Part shown: in pieces, positions 18,828 through 28,927 of the stretch
Numbering within the stretch: position 1 is the stretch's first letter
How the letters are laid out: each line of letters begins with the position of its first letter
NCBI RefSeq assembly: GCF_964340395.1
Contig: NC_135553.1
Coordinates: 21,252,449 to 21,281,948, forward strand
Reading direction: 5' to 3'
DNA length: 29,500 bases
Origin: Glandiceps talaboti
Taxonomy: Eukaryota; Hemichordata; Enteropneusta; Spengelidae
The notes under the pieces: generated by a model
Seen by the model: the letters and a program-made list of their open reading frames with translations, nothing else
The model's database searches: none
What the model was told of the DNA's origin: nothing
Position numbers and translations under genes: made by a program

Positions 18828-19339
18828 GGATAGATTCCAGGTAGATAATGGCCTTTGATTCATATGTACTTTAGTCTAGTATTAGTAGGAATTCTAACTC
18901 AGAAAATCTAATATATGTATATTGTCTACTTCAGAATCGTACAATTGAGAGGTATTTCAGTATTAGTGTCAGTAATGTATAATATAGTTGTGCTATTTTT
19001 AAGCTGTTCAGTCTTGTGCACATGTCACCATGAACCAATCTGAAATCGTCGAAACGAGAAGTCACGCTGAATTTAAATATTTCAACAAATATATCAGGAT
19101 TTGTAATCATGTATTTTAATGTTAATGCTGCTTATTCCATGTATAACATAAATAGTACGTAATATAGCGACTCGACATATTTAACAGCACAACCAGTGAG
19201 TAGAACTACAAGAATTGCAATTTGTTGACATGAACTCGTATCGCTTGGCAACACTTGACGCTCAGACCGACACATTAACGTAGAAATAGGAGAGTTACAA
19301 TCGACTTATTTCTTAAAGTGATGTTTAAACTCACCTGAG

Positions 19340-20385
19340 AAAACATGTACATGGTTGACATTTCGAAGGACAGATAAAATCATGCTAAAAACAGCTGTCC
19401 CATTGAGCGATCTCAGGTGTCATAAAATCGTTAGGGGTCACCGTCTTGACTCCCAGAAGCCTTTGCGGGGTCATTTCACTTTTATTAATCGTTTCATGGC
19501 CGCAATGTTTGTGTCATTATTTCTCTTGTGTAGATGACTCTAATGCCATCAAAGGTGTATATTATGCATACGTATCATGCACTTATAAATGCCAGAGTGT
19601 TTTTTATCTGAAATCGGCATAAATTTCTCAAGAAATAAACGGTCAGAAAGTACAAAAATTCATTTCTTAGCAATAAACGAAGTGAGCTACGGAACTATCG
19701 TTGAGGGCGTTGACGGATCCCCTCCCACTGCACACCATCCCGGGCACCATCTCCTTGTAAAAAAATCTTTCTGTGGTTTTATTTTAGTTTCGTATGTCTT
19801 GAGAAAATAAAGAATGTTTACGTAACAAATATTTCTAATATTATTTTATGTAGCGTATAAGCTGGTACATTTGAAAAATAGAAGTTGAATTATATGTTAT
19901 TGTTAATCATGCGGCAATTTTAAAGCTCAGAGTCAGTATACGTACGTGTAAGCTTATAATCATTTGATATTTTCATTCCGGAAGAGAAACTACAGTTTCT
20001 TAGTCTGATATATTTATCTGTTATAAAACATTATCTTTTATTCTCTCTTCTTGTTTCTATATATCCGGGGTTTTCACTGGTCCGTGTTGTCCATCGAAAC
20101 ATTACTAGAAATATTCTTGCGTAAACTTTGTGAAAATAAACGGATTTATAATTGATTGTATTTCATCGTTTTACTTTTCATTATGGACCCATAAATCTGA
20201 TTTTTAAAAGACAAATCCATGTGAAAAAAATAACCACTATTTCGTAGGTCATGAAAGTGAATAAATCTTCCAAGCCAACAGTCAACAGTTATTATTGTAG
20301 CATTGTTCATGTCTGACCACTGGGTGTTTTCTCGCAAGCCATGTGCAAAGTTTCTTTTTCTTTCGCTGACACAATTCAATAAACA
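19340..20385. other. Intergenic flank 5' of TRPM gene 1: no gene seen
   Basis: No exon-like block, tRNA or clear element. If the donor at 19335 is real, the first exon and promoter of TRPM gene 1 lie in the left part of this stretch. No TATA box or initiator was convincing. Confidence 0.5.
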
Positions 20386-20590
<205 letters not shown>

Positions 20591-20599
20591 CGAGTATAA

Positions 20600-21360
20600 A
20601 AAATACACTGCTGTCTATTGAGGGGGGGGGGGGCTACGTGAGGTACCGTTAAACCGGAAAAGGGAGGACAGACGTTGACGGTTTACGACAATATGTGACA
20701 GTGTTACGAATTGTCGAAACGTGTGTTTGAATTCTGTGGTTGTTCTGCAAAGTCAGACTTTCAAACAAATTTTGTCTTGCACGGACAACATTATACAAAA
20801 ATACAAAGGTTTGATGAAACTGTAGTGTAAATTTTATTGTTCGGAGGAGCTGATGCGAAAGACAAGATACTAAGTATTAATCTCCACGATTGTCTTGAGA
20901 ATATAATTACAACAAATTTAATTTAAAACGGAAACAGAAAGATATCATGCAATCATAGGAACGAAACGTGTAGGGGTGACGTCATACCGGGTTGACGTCA
21001 TACCTAAGATAAATTACGACTTAAAAATAAATGAAGAACTGAACACGCCAACGCAAAATCTAGTCTAAAAAGTCTATTTTTATTGCGTGTACATGTATGT
21101 TTGTTGTCATGTTGATACCATAGAGGTACGTCCTTCCACCCGGAGGTGTAAGTTCTCCCTTCCATACTTCCTTCTTATCCTCATGTGATACAATCATTGT
21201 AATTGTGCATTTACACTCTCTTTTTTTTCGTTAGAAGTCAAGTCAAACCTATGTCTTTATGACACTTGTTATCAATTACAGCTATCAAAGTTGGGTGATA
21301 AAATATCACTTCGGAAACTTTCTCGGATCTGCTAAAGAAGCCCGACTGTACTTTACATGT
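20600..21360. other. Intergenic DNA: no gene seen
   Basis: Unique-looking sequence. The only notable signal is the paired CRE-like motif at 20975-21003. Confidence 0.5.
20975..21003. promoter_or_regulatory. Two CRE-like palindromes in a 16-bp direct repeat
   Basis: The full palindrome TGACGTCA occurs at 20977-20984 and 20993-21000, each inside GG(T/TT)GACGTCATACC. TGACGTCA is the consensus CREB/ATF site. The placement between divergent genes suits a regulatory element, but function is inferred and chance or transposon origin is possible. Confidence 0.4.
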
Positions 21361-21376
21361 GTTCAACTATTTTGGG

Positions 21377-21690
21377 GACATACATACATGAATATATACA
21401 TGCATGCATACATACATACATGCATACATACATACATACATACATACATACATACATACATACATACATACACACATACATACATACACACATACATACA
21501 TACATACATACATACATACATACATACATACATACATACATGCATACATACATACATGCATACATGCATGCATGCATGCATGCATGCATGCATGCATGCA
21601 TACATACATACATACATACATACATACATACATACATACATACATACATACATACATACATACATACATACACATACGCATACCTACATA
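21377..21690. repeat. (CATA)n / (CATG)n microsatellite
   Basis: About 310 bases of ACAT/CATA units with a central block of GCAT units (about 21560-21600). It abuts the left end of intergenic duplicated unit A. A similar CATA array abuts unit B. Confidence 0.97.
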
Positions 21691-23216
21691 CAATTTATAT
21701 ACCCCCTAACAACAAGTAAAATCGATATCACTGACGTTTGAAATAATAATTCTTTATATAAAGGTGCATGCTGAGATCAGATAATCGTGAACACACAAGT
21801 GAGCGATTAAATGTAAACATCATATGTATACTGAGTTCCAACGTGTGTAAGAAATACCTGACAACAAGATGCAAAGATATATATTCAGACGTGCATGGTC
21901 AGACTGCATGGTCCATAGTTCAAACAGGACAATAGAGTCTATATAGTCTATGTGAAATTGTCTGACCTTTAAAAGGGAAGTTACAACTATATATTTAGTA
22001 TTATAAATCTAAGGGGTCGTATTACAAAAGGTTATTATCGTGAACCGCTTCATAGCGTCCAATGTAACCATGACGAAATGTATGGTCTTCTCTCTGTAGC
22101 CACAGTGGTATACGTTGATTGTATAGTATGGTAAGGCAAGCATAACTCTAAAAGGTAAGTTATTGAATTATGTCTTCGTCTATAGACTGTTGAGCCGGGG
22201 CAGGGTTCATTCTTATATTTAATATCGGCATGGTCGACGTCCATTGATATTTTGTTATCGTAACGATAAGAAACATGCGTTTGGTACACAGTGCTCAACC
22301 GTGTGATCTAACGTTTAACGTCTACCAGTTTTAAATACACCTGTTACGTGTTTAGCTTTGTTTGTGTTTAAAAATCTAAACTTAATGTCTGTGTAAATCG
22401 TGATATATCACACTAACCGATTGAGCCAACATAATACTGACTATGTGTGATTTGGTTACACGAGGCGCTGCGCTATACAACATGAAATGGTTTATACATT
22501 TCGTTGCAACAACGCCATAGAAACCATACAAATACCAGCATTACCTTGGAGGACCTGGACTAGAGTGTACTGACTGTGAGGTATTACCCTATTTTAAGGT
22601 TTAAAACTCACATTATATGTAATATTTGGGTGTAGGGCTTGCTTGAAGTGAGGAAAAAAGACGATGTATTGTAGCTATGCAATACCAAAACACATCTTAC
22701 TAGGAAAATATGAAGTGAAAATTACTTTCTGTTGAAGCTCATTCATATAATACAAACTATTAGAGTATTCTATCAAAATAATCGTTTGAAGATATGCTGA
22801 ACATTTTTACAGGTTGAAAGACTAGATGTAAAGTAATATAAATTGGTCCATACCAAAGCTTTATAAGATGGAAGTTTTGCAATAATTTCGCCGTCGCCGT
22901 TTTGTCTTTCGTCAAATTTGACGTTTCATGTCTTGGTCTTGTCTAAAACTATACTATGACTTACTCAGTTGTGGTAATTGCAGAGACAGCAAACAACCTA
23001 CGTAGACTTTGACCCATCAAACGCGAATGCCTGTAACAAACATTATATTCATTCCATCGTAAGGGAGATTTCAGTAAATATAGAAGTTAGTGGTTCTGTA
23101 ATTAATCGGAGTAGATATATATATTTTTTGAAACCCATCAGTAAAATGATACAGCTGTAAATGTGGGAAAACTGAAAACTTTCAAATAGAAATAAGTAAG
23201 GTTGACCTCACGCCAC

Positions 23217-23318
23217 TGTTATGTTATGTTATGTTATGTTATGTTATGTTATGTTATGTTATGTTATGTTGTGTCGTGTCATGTAATGTCATGTTATGTT
23301 ATGTTACGTTATGTTAAA
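23217..23318. repeat. (TTATG)n pentanucleotide array inside unit A
   Basis: About 10 perfect TTATG units, then variants (TCGTG, TAATG, TTACG). The same array in unit C (27815-27868) is shorter and more degenerate, so the repeat is part of the unit and changes length. Confidence 0.93.
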
Positions 23319-23361
23319 CTACTTTACTCTGGACATCTATCTCGAAGTAGTAGTGTTATGC

Positions 23362-23369
23362 ATGCGCGC

Positions 23370-23443
<74 letters not shown>
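23362..23443. repeat. (CG)n(TG)n dinucleotide tract inside unit A
   Basis: GCATGCGCGCG followed by about 28 TG steps. Unit C has a short version at 27912-27936. Alternating purine-pyrimidine tracts can adopt Z-DNA. Confidence 0.95.
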
Positions 23444-23444
<1 letters not shown>

Positions 23445-23862
23445 CGGATGCTGGGCCGGGGTGTCAAGAAAATGAACTTTTGGATGGACAATTTTCAAAA
23501 GATGTGCTTCATCAAAGTTTTACATATATTGCCACATTTCCCATGCGATAAATATTACAAATTATGTTGTACTTTGAAGTTTCTGGTGTCATCCCAAGGG
23601 ATACCTCTGTATACTGTATAAGTCTATTTAGCGTTCCAACTTTTAGACAAATGAAAATTAACTTTGATATGTGTTGTGGGCTACTTTCCAAAGAAAATTA
23701 ACCAAGCATTGGTGTTCTTGTGTAGAAGTACCGTAGTTCTAACACACACATCAACATTTCTAAAATCACCCCTATTGCAACAGCGTTATATACCACTCTT
23801 CAATATGACTATCCCGGCAATCATCCCTACAATTCCCTCAAAGAAAAGCGTATTTCCATTAC

Positions 23863-24114
23863 CGCTCCCATGTGTTTGCATATGAAGTCTAATTTTGACT
23901 AGCTCTATTATATTGGGCAAGCAATGCTGAGTTGAACCACACCACCTGCACAACCTGCAATGTATATACCAGTATTTTCAGGGTATTGGTTCCAGTCACG
24001 ACCTTTCCATTCTGATAGATGGCGAAGCACGTTACCATAGACAGCAAAGGTAACGGCATTCTGCAGAGCAATTATTGCCAAAGGGAAACCCACCCCTTTG
24101 TAGATTCCAAAGAC
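23863..24114 (-). pseudogene. Isolated, frameshifted exon of an SLC25 mitochondrial carrier
   Basis: On the minus strand, acceptor TTAAATCTTTCAG precedes VFGIYKGVGFPLAIIALQNA, then VTFAVYGNVLRHLSEWKGRD and a GIYIAGCAGGVVQLSIACPI block that stops at 23908-23910. The YKG-GFPL..(I/A)..NAV.F.VYG helix and the following AG-AGGV.Q helix ending in CPIE are typical of SLC25 carriers of the carnitine/ornithine or A45/A47/A48 type, which move metabolites across the inner mitochondrial membrane. The P-x-(D/E)-x-x-(K/R) motif is broken: after CCA-ATA there are five extra TA-rich bases, and GAG-CTA-GTC-AAA (ELVKIRLHMQT) then appears in another frame. A possible donor (GTAATG) follows at 23862. No neighbouring carrier exon is visible, so this is probably a stranded pseudogene exon. 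Confidence 0.75.
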
Positions 24115-24119
24115 CTGAA

Positions 24120-24490
24120 AGATTTAATACCCATAGTTCCATTTGTGTGCCACACAGTCACGTAGGATTTTGAAAACTTTTATCATGATTGACTTTGATA
24201 AAACTCGAAGTAGGGCAGCTAGCGTCCGTAACTATTTATCTTTAAAGACATAAAGTGTATAAAAGGCTATTAAAATATCATAACTAACTCATGTCCCTCG
24301 TATTTACAGCGAAGGAATAGCGTACGTTATAATTCACGAAACAAAAACGTAAACTGGTGCACGTGAAGTGATTTATTTCTTGTCCGGTTGTCAAGACTGT
24401 CCTCTGTTTATAGGATCGTCAATAATGTAAGAAATTATTATGTGAACAGTTATGAACCATTATTACAGATTATTCCCGCTGAGGCAGTAT
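24120..24490. other. Intergenic DNA: no gene seen
   Basis: Unique-looking sequence between the carrier exon and the CA/ACGT microsatellite, without recognised structure. Confidence 0.5.
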
Positions 24491-24495
24491 TTATA

Positions 24496-24496
<1 letters not shown>

Positions 24497-24532
<36 letters not shown>

Positions 24533-24660
24533 ACGTACGTACGTACGTGCACTCACGCACGCACGCACACACACATACATACATACATACACACATACAT
24601 ACATACACATACACATATACATACATACATACACACATACATACATACATACATACATAA
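24497..24660. repeat. Compound (CA)n-(GTAC)n-(CATA)n microsatellite
   Basis: CA array, then a self-complementary ACGT block (24530-24548), CACG units, then ACAT/CACA units up to the edge of the palindromic element at 24657. Confidence 0.95.
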
Positions 24661-24810
24661 GTACATGTTATTTGCCAAATACCGTTCCATATCTTGCTGC
24701 GAGAGGTAATTTTTCCGGTAATAACGGAGAGCCGGAGGCGAGCCGTTATACCGGAAAAATTACCTCGAGCAGCAAGATGTGGAACCGTATTTGGCAAATA
24801 ACATACTTAT
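24657..24810. mobile_element. Foldback MITE with about 65-bp near-perfect inverted arms
   Basis: The left arm (ATGTTATTTGCCAAATACCG, then TCTTGCTGCGAGAGGTAATT, then TTTCCGGTAATAACGG) pairs with the right arm (CCGTTATACCGGAAAAATTA, then CTCGAGCAGCAAGATG, then CCGTATTTGGCAAATAACAT). The centre is only about 15-20 bases. Outermost ATAAGT (24657-24662) and ACTTAT (24805-24810) also pair, with a 2-base insertion on the left. No coding capacity. Confidence 0.88.
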
Positions 24811-25578
24811 ACGTCACCTGCGACTGCGAAATTCAATATTTGAATGTCTAAAAATGCTGTTTCATTTTAAAACAAAATCACTTCCGCGTTATACTTTTGG
24901 GCGTAGTATCACGTACTTCTCTAATGACTGCAGTGCGGTTGTTTACATCTCAGCCTTAACTTTATCATCCAATCAGACTGCGCGTTTGCTCAGTAGTATG
25001 ACGTAATGTTTACTATTTGCATATCACTCAAAGATATACTCAAACTTATAACCTTCAGCAGAAAAATGAGTGCGTCTTTGTTTTGCGTACTGTATTCCAT
25101 TAAATGTACAGAAATGTTCGTGATATACTTTGTTGTTCTAGTTAAGCAAAAATTGCACCCTCTGTGGTGGTAATTTTGATATCCTTCATAAATTTAGGAA
25201 TTCATGTTCACGATCGCGTGACGACCGTGCGTTCAACCATGGATGTATTAGTGAGATACATCCATGGTTCAACGTATCTGGACTATCGCCGTTCTGCATG
25301 GAATTTTTGACATTTTCCCTCTGACACAAAACATACAGTTCAAAGACTTGTTACAATGTATACAACGGTGATATTTTGCTCGATTGACAATAAATTTGGC
25401 ATTTGGAAATGTTGGTTATATCTGTATTTCTAGTTGTCTGCTTGCTTGTTTACAAAGGGACGTCCAGTGATCACGTGATACAACAAGCAAAAATACAGCT
25501 GTTGGTGAAAAATACGCCTGTGTATCTGCAGGGCTCTCGACCAATCAGAATGCGAGATTGGTGACAGGTGACGTATAA
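24807..25578. mobile_element. Candidate 772-bp element with perfect 14-bp terminal inverted repeats
   Basis: TTATACGTCACCTG at 24807-24820 is the exact reverse complement of CAGGTGACGTATAA at 25565-25578. Subterminal CCAATCAGACTGCGCG (24969) and CCAATCAGAATGCGAG (25541) recur inside. It contains the hairpin at 25231-25273 and no convincing ORF. It overlaps the right tip of the foldback MITE by four bases, so the two may be parts of one composite element. Confidence 0.55.
25231..25273. repeat. 18-bp inverted repeat with 7-base loop
   Basis: GTTCAACCATGGATGTAT (25231-25248) pairs at 17 of 18 positions with ATACATCCATGGTTCAAC (25256-25273). Loop is TAGTGAG. It is a strong hairpin in either strand. 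Confidence 0.85.
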
Positions 25579-25585
25579 ATACATA

Positions 25586-25643
25586 TATGCATGCATGCAC
25601 GTACGCACGCACGCACACACACACATCCATCCATCCATCCATC

Positions 25644-25675
<32 letters not shown>

Positions 25676-25828
25676 CACCCATGCATACATACATGCATGC
25701 ATGCACACACGCACGCACGCACGCACACACACACACACACATACACACATACATACATACATACATACATACATACATACATACATACATACATACATAC
25801 ATACACACATACATACATACATATACAT
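25586..25828. repeat. Compound (GCAC)n-(CATC)n-(CATA)n microsatellite
   Basis: Mixed ATGC, CACG, CA, CATC and CATA units leading directly into duplicated unit B. All frames remain open, giving Tyr-Ile-His-Thr or Met-Tyr-Val-Cys peptides that are artefacts. Confidence 0.96.
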
Positions 25829-25829
25829 T

Positions 25830-26742
25830 ACAATTAATAATACTCCCTAACAACAAGTAAAATCGATATCACTGACGTTTGAAATAATAATTCTTTATAT
25901 AAAGGTGCATGCTGAGATCAGATAATCGTGAACACAACAGAACAATTGAATGTAAACATCATATGTATACTGAGTTCCAACGTGTGTAAGAAATACCTGA
26001 CAACAAGATGCAAATATATCTATTCAGACGTGGTCAGACTGTATGCATGGTCCATAGTTCAAACAGGACAATAGAGTCTATATATATAGTCTATGTGAAA
26101 TTGTCTGACCTTTAAAAGGGAAGTTACAACTATATATTTAGTATCATAAATCTAAGGGGTCGTATTACAAAAGGTTATTATCGTGAACCGCTTTATAGCG
26201 TCCAATGTAACCATCAGACGAAACGTATGGTCTTCTCTCTGTAGCCTCAGTGGTATATACGTTGATTGTATAGTATGGTAAGGCATGCATAACTCTAAAA
26301 GGTAAGTTATTGAATTATATGTCTTAGTCTATGGTCTTTTGAGCCGGGGCAGGGTTCATTCTTATATTTAATATCATCATGGTCGACGTCCATTGATATT
26401 TTGTTATCGTAACGATAAGAAACATACGTTTGGTACTCAGTGTCCAACCGTTGGATCTAACGTTTAACGTGTACCAGTTTTAAATACACCTGTTACGTGT
26501 TTAGCTTTGTTTGTGTTTAAAAAAAAAAATAAACTTAACATCTGTGTAAATCGTGATATATCATACTAACCGATTGAGCCAACATAATACTGACTATGTG
26601 TGATTTGGTTACATGAGGCGTCGAGGTACAACATGAAATGGTTTATACATTTCGTTGCAACAACGCCATAGAAACCATAAACATTCATATCAAATTAAAT
26701 ACCAGCATTACTTTGGAGGACCTGGACTAGACTGTACTGACA
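25830..26742 (+). repeat. Intergenic duplicated unit, copy B (3' truncated)
   Basis: It starts at CAATTAATAATACTCCCTAA, then CAACAAGTAAAATCG, and matches unit A from its left end to CCTGGACTAGACTGTACTGA, where it breaks off and copy C begins at once. Small insertions against A include a longer TATATATA stretch and a poly-A of about 11 at 26518-26529. Confidence 0.87.
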
Positions 26743-27996
26743 GTTATATTAATACTACTTCCTAACAACAAGTAAAATCGATATCACTGACGTTTGAAAT
26801 AATAATTCTTTATATAAAGGTGCATGCGGAGCATAAGATAATCCTGAACACAACAGAACGATTAAATGTAAACATCATAATTATGTATACTGAGTTCCAA
26901 CGTGTGTAAGAAATACCTGACAACAAGATGCAAAGATATCTATTCAGACGTGGTCAGACTGTATGCATGGTCCATAGTTCAAACAGGACAATAGAGTCTA
27001 TATATATAGTCTATATGAAATTGTCTGACCTTTAAAGGGGAAGTTACAACTATATATTTAGTATCATAAATCTAAGGGGTCGTATTACAAAAGGTTATTA
27101 TCGTGAACCGCTTTATAGCGTCCAATGTAACCATGACGAAATGTATATGGCTTTCTCTCTGTAGCCACAGTGGTATACGTTGATTGTATAGTATGGTAAG
27201 GCAAACATAACTCTGAAATGTAAGTTATTGAATTATATGTCTTCGTCTATGGTCTTTTGAGCCGGGGCAGGGTTCATTCTTATATTTAATATCGTCATGG
27301 TCGACGTCCATTGGTATTTTGTTATCGTAACGATAAGAAACATGCTTTTGGTACACAGTGTTCAACCGTGGGATCTAACGTTTAACGTGTACCAGTTTAC
27401 ATTTCGTTGCAACAACGCCATAGAAACCATAAAAATTCCATATTAAATACCAGCATTACCTTGGAGGACCTGGACTAGACTGTACTGACAGTGAGGTATT
27501 TCCCTATGCCATGGTTTAAAACCCATTTTATATGTAATATTTGGGTGTAGGGCTTGCTTGAAGTGAGGAAAAAACACGATGTATTGTAGAATGCAATACC
27601 AAAACACATGTTAAGGAAAATATGAAGTGAGAATTACTTTCTGTTGAAGCTCATTCATATAATACAAACTATAAGAGTTTTTATCAAAATAATCCTTTGA
27701 AGATATGCTAAACATTTTGACAGGTTGAAAGGCCAAATGTAAACTAATATATCGGTCCATACCAATGCTTTATAAGACGAAAGTTTTACAATAATTTCGC
27801 CGTCGCCGTCTCATGTTATGTTATGTTATGTCGTGTTATGTTGTGTTATGTTATATTATGCTATGTTAAACTACTTTACTCTGGACATCTATCTCGAAGT
27901 AGTAATGTAATGCATGCGCACGCGCGCGTGTGTGTCTGCGGATGCGGGGCTGGGGTGTCAAGAAAATGAACTTTTGGATGGACAATTTTTAAAAGA
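26743..27996 (+). repeat. Intergenic duplicated unit, copy C (two internal deletions)
   Basis: Directly tandem to copy B. Compared with A it lacks roughly 170 bases after GTGTACCAGTTT (near 27399) and roughly 320 bases after TTTCGCCGTCGCCGT (near 27812), but reaches the same right end (TGAACTTTTGGATGGACAAT, then TAAAAGATGG). Confidence 0.87.
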
Positions 27997-27999
27997 TGG

Positions 28000-28270
28000 A
28001 ATTGTTGGTTGTCATATTTTGTATGACTGATCCCATTTCATTTTCCGTGACCCACCGTCACAATTTCTGAAAGTTCCCTAAGATTTTCACACACAGGGTA
28101 CAATAGCAGCAATATTAAAATTAGCCAGATAGCATGACTGTACTTTATAATTATCTGTTTAGGTACGGTATATCGTAACTGAGAGTCTGTAAAAATCCTG
28201 TCTATGATAGGTCAGATTATTAACTCTCCACTTAAAGCTTTCATGTGACTGTAACGCACGGACACACATA
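28000..28270. other. Intergenic DNA: no gene seen
   Basis: Unique-looking spacer between unit C and the microsatellite cluster upstream of the second TRPM gene. Confidence 0.5.
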
Positions 28271-28275
28271 TTAAC

Positions 28276-28364
28276 ACACACACACACACACACACACACC
28301 GTAGACATGTAGACATACTGGCACATGCATATACATATACATATACACAGGCACACACACATAG

Positions 28365-28446
<82 letters not shown>

Positions 28447-28450
28447 CATG

Positions 28451-28546
<96 letters not shown>

Positions 28547-28548
28547 TA
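28276..28548. repeat. Compound (CA)n-(GATA)n-(CAGA)n microsatellite
   Basis: CA array (28276-28297), ACATAT units, a long GATA array (28366-28486, one ACATGT break) and a CAGA/GACA array (28486-28544). Four GCAGAC hexamers follow near 28595-28617. It lies about 200 bases upstream of the second TRPM gene's first coding exon. Confidence 0.96.
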
Positions 28549-28783
28549 GAAATTCATGACAGGGACGCATGAACACAGGCACGTATGCACATGCAGACGC
28601 AGACGCAGACGCAGACGCACGCACACGCACGGCAGTGATGTGTTACATTTAATATTTTATCCCTTCTCATGTGATTTTGATGAATTGTGACACAGACATT
28701 GCTGTCAATAAACCTCTTACATTATTCCAGTCAGTTACAGTGGAAGATCTGTATGTTTTATTCTGCAGATCAAAGCAATAAAC

Positions 28784-28927
28784 ATGTCCAAAGTTCAACC
28801 ATCGGACAAAACATCCACTGAGTTGAATGAGTTGGGAAATCGCAATAACGAGAAAATGGAAAAGTCTGGTGACGATGGAGAAGATCAAGACCATGAAGGA
28901 TCTGAAAGTTTAAAAGCAACATCCCGG
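28784..28927 (+). CDS. Second TRPM2-like gene, exon 1
   Basis: 144 nt, 48 codons from ATG at 28784 to CGG before GTAAGT. It is rich in Glu, Asp, Asn, Lys and Ser (GDDGEDQDHEGSESLKATSR). It is much shorter than the 206-residue first coding exon of gene 1 and shows no recognisable similarity to it, so the disordered N-termini have diverged fully. Confidence 0.75.

Larger units (their letters stand above)
18028..19335 (-). other. Probable 5' UTR intron of TRPM gene 1
   Basis: On the minus strand a consensus donor TCTCAG/GTGAGT ends a possible non-coding exon at 19335, and the acceptor TTTCCTACTAG lies just before 18028. Splicing them puts no in-frame upstream ATG before MNRSKRD in the short stretch examined; nearby upstream ATGs stop early. 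This is inferred from splice signals alone. The exon's 5' end and promoter were not located. Confidence 0.4.
21691..23505 (+). repeat. Intergenic duplicated unit, copy A (longest)
   Basis: It begins CAATTTATATACCCCCTAAC, then CAACAAGTAAAATCGATATC, and ends with GTCAAGAAAATGAACTTTTG, then GGACAATTTTCAAAAGATG. Copies B (25830-26742) and C (26743-27996) match over long blocks. Conserved landmarks are TTCTTTATATAAAGG (TATA-like) near the left end, GTTATCGTAACGATAAG, CATTTCGTTGCAACAACGCC, GTGTAGGGCTTGCTTGAAGT, a (TTATG)n array and a CG/TG array. No long ORF is conserved between copies, and orientation is nominal. It could be a non-autonomous mobile element (Helitron- or SINE-like) or a segmental duplication. 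Confidence 0.85.

Noticed and set aside
21259-21741. 160-codon His/Tyr/Ile/Thr-rich ORF and its opposite-strand Met-Tyr-Val-Cys ORFs
   Set aside because: These are products of the CATA microsatellite.
24497-24660. ACGT-rich block as a regulatory palindrome cluster
   Set aside because: It is a short self-complementary part of a microsatellite, with no other support.
25430-25860. Met-Tyr-Val-Cys and His-Thr-Tyr-Ile ORFs
   Set aside because: Microsatellite translations, as at 21.4-21.7 kb.
28159-28630. 155-codon Ser-Ile-Tyr-Leu / Ser-Val-Cys-Leu ORF on the minus strand
   Set aside because: Translation of GATA and CAGA arrays.
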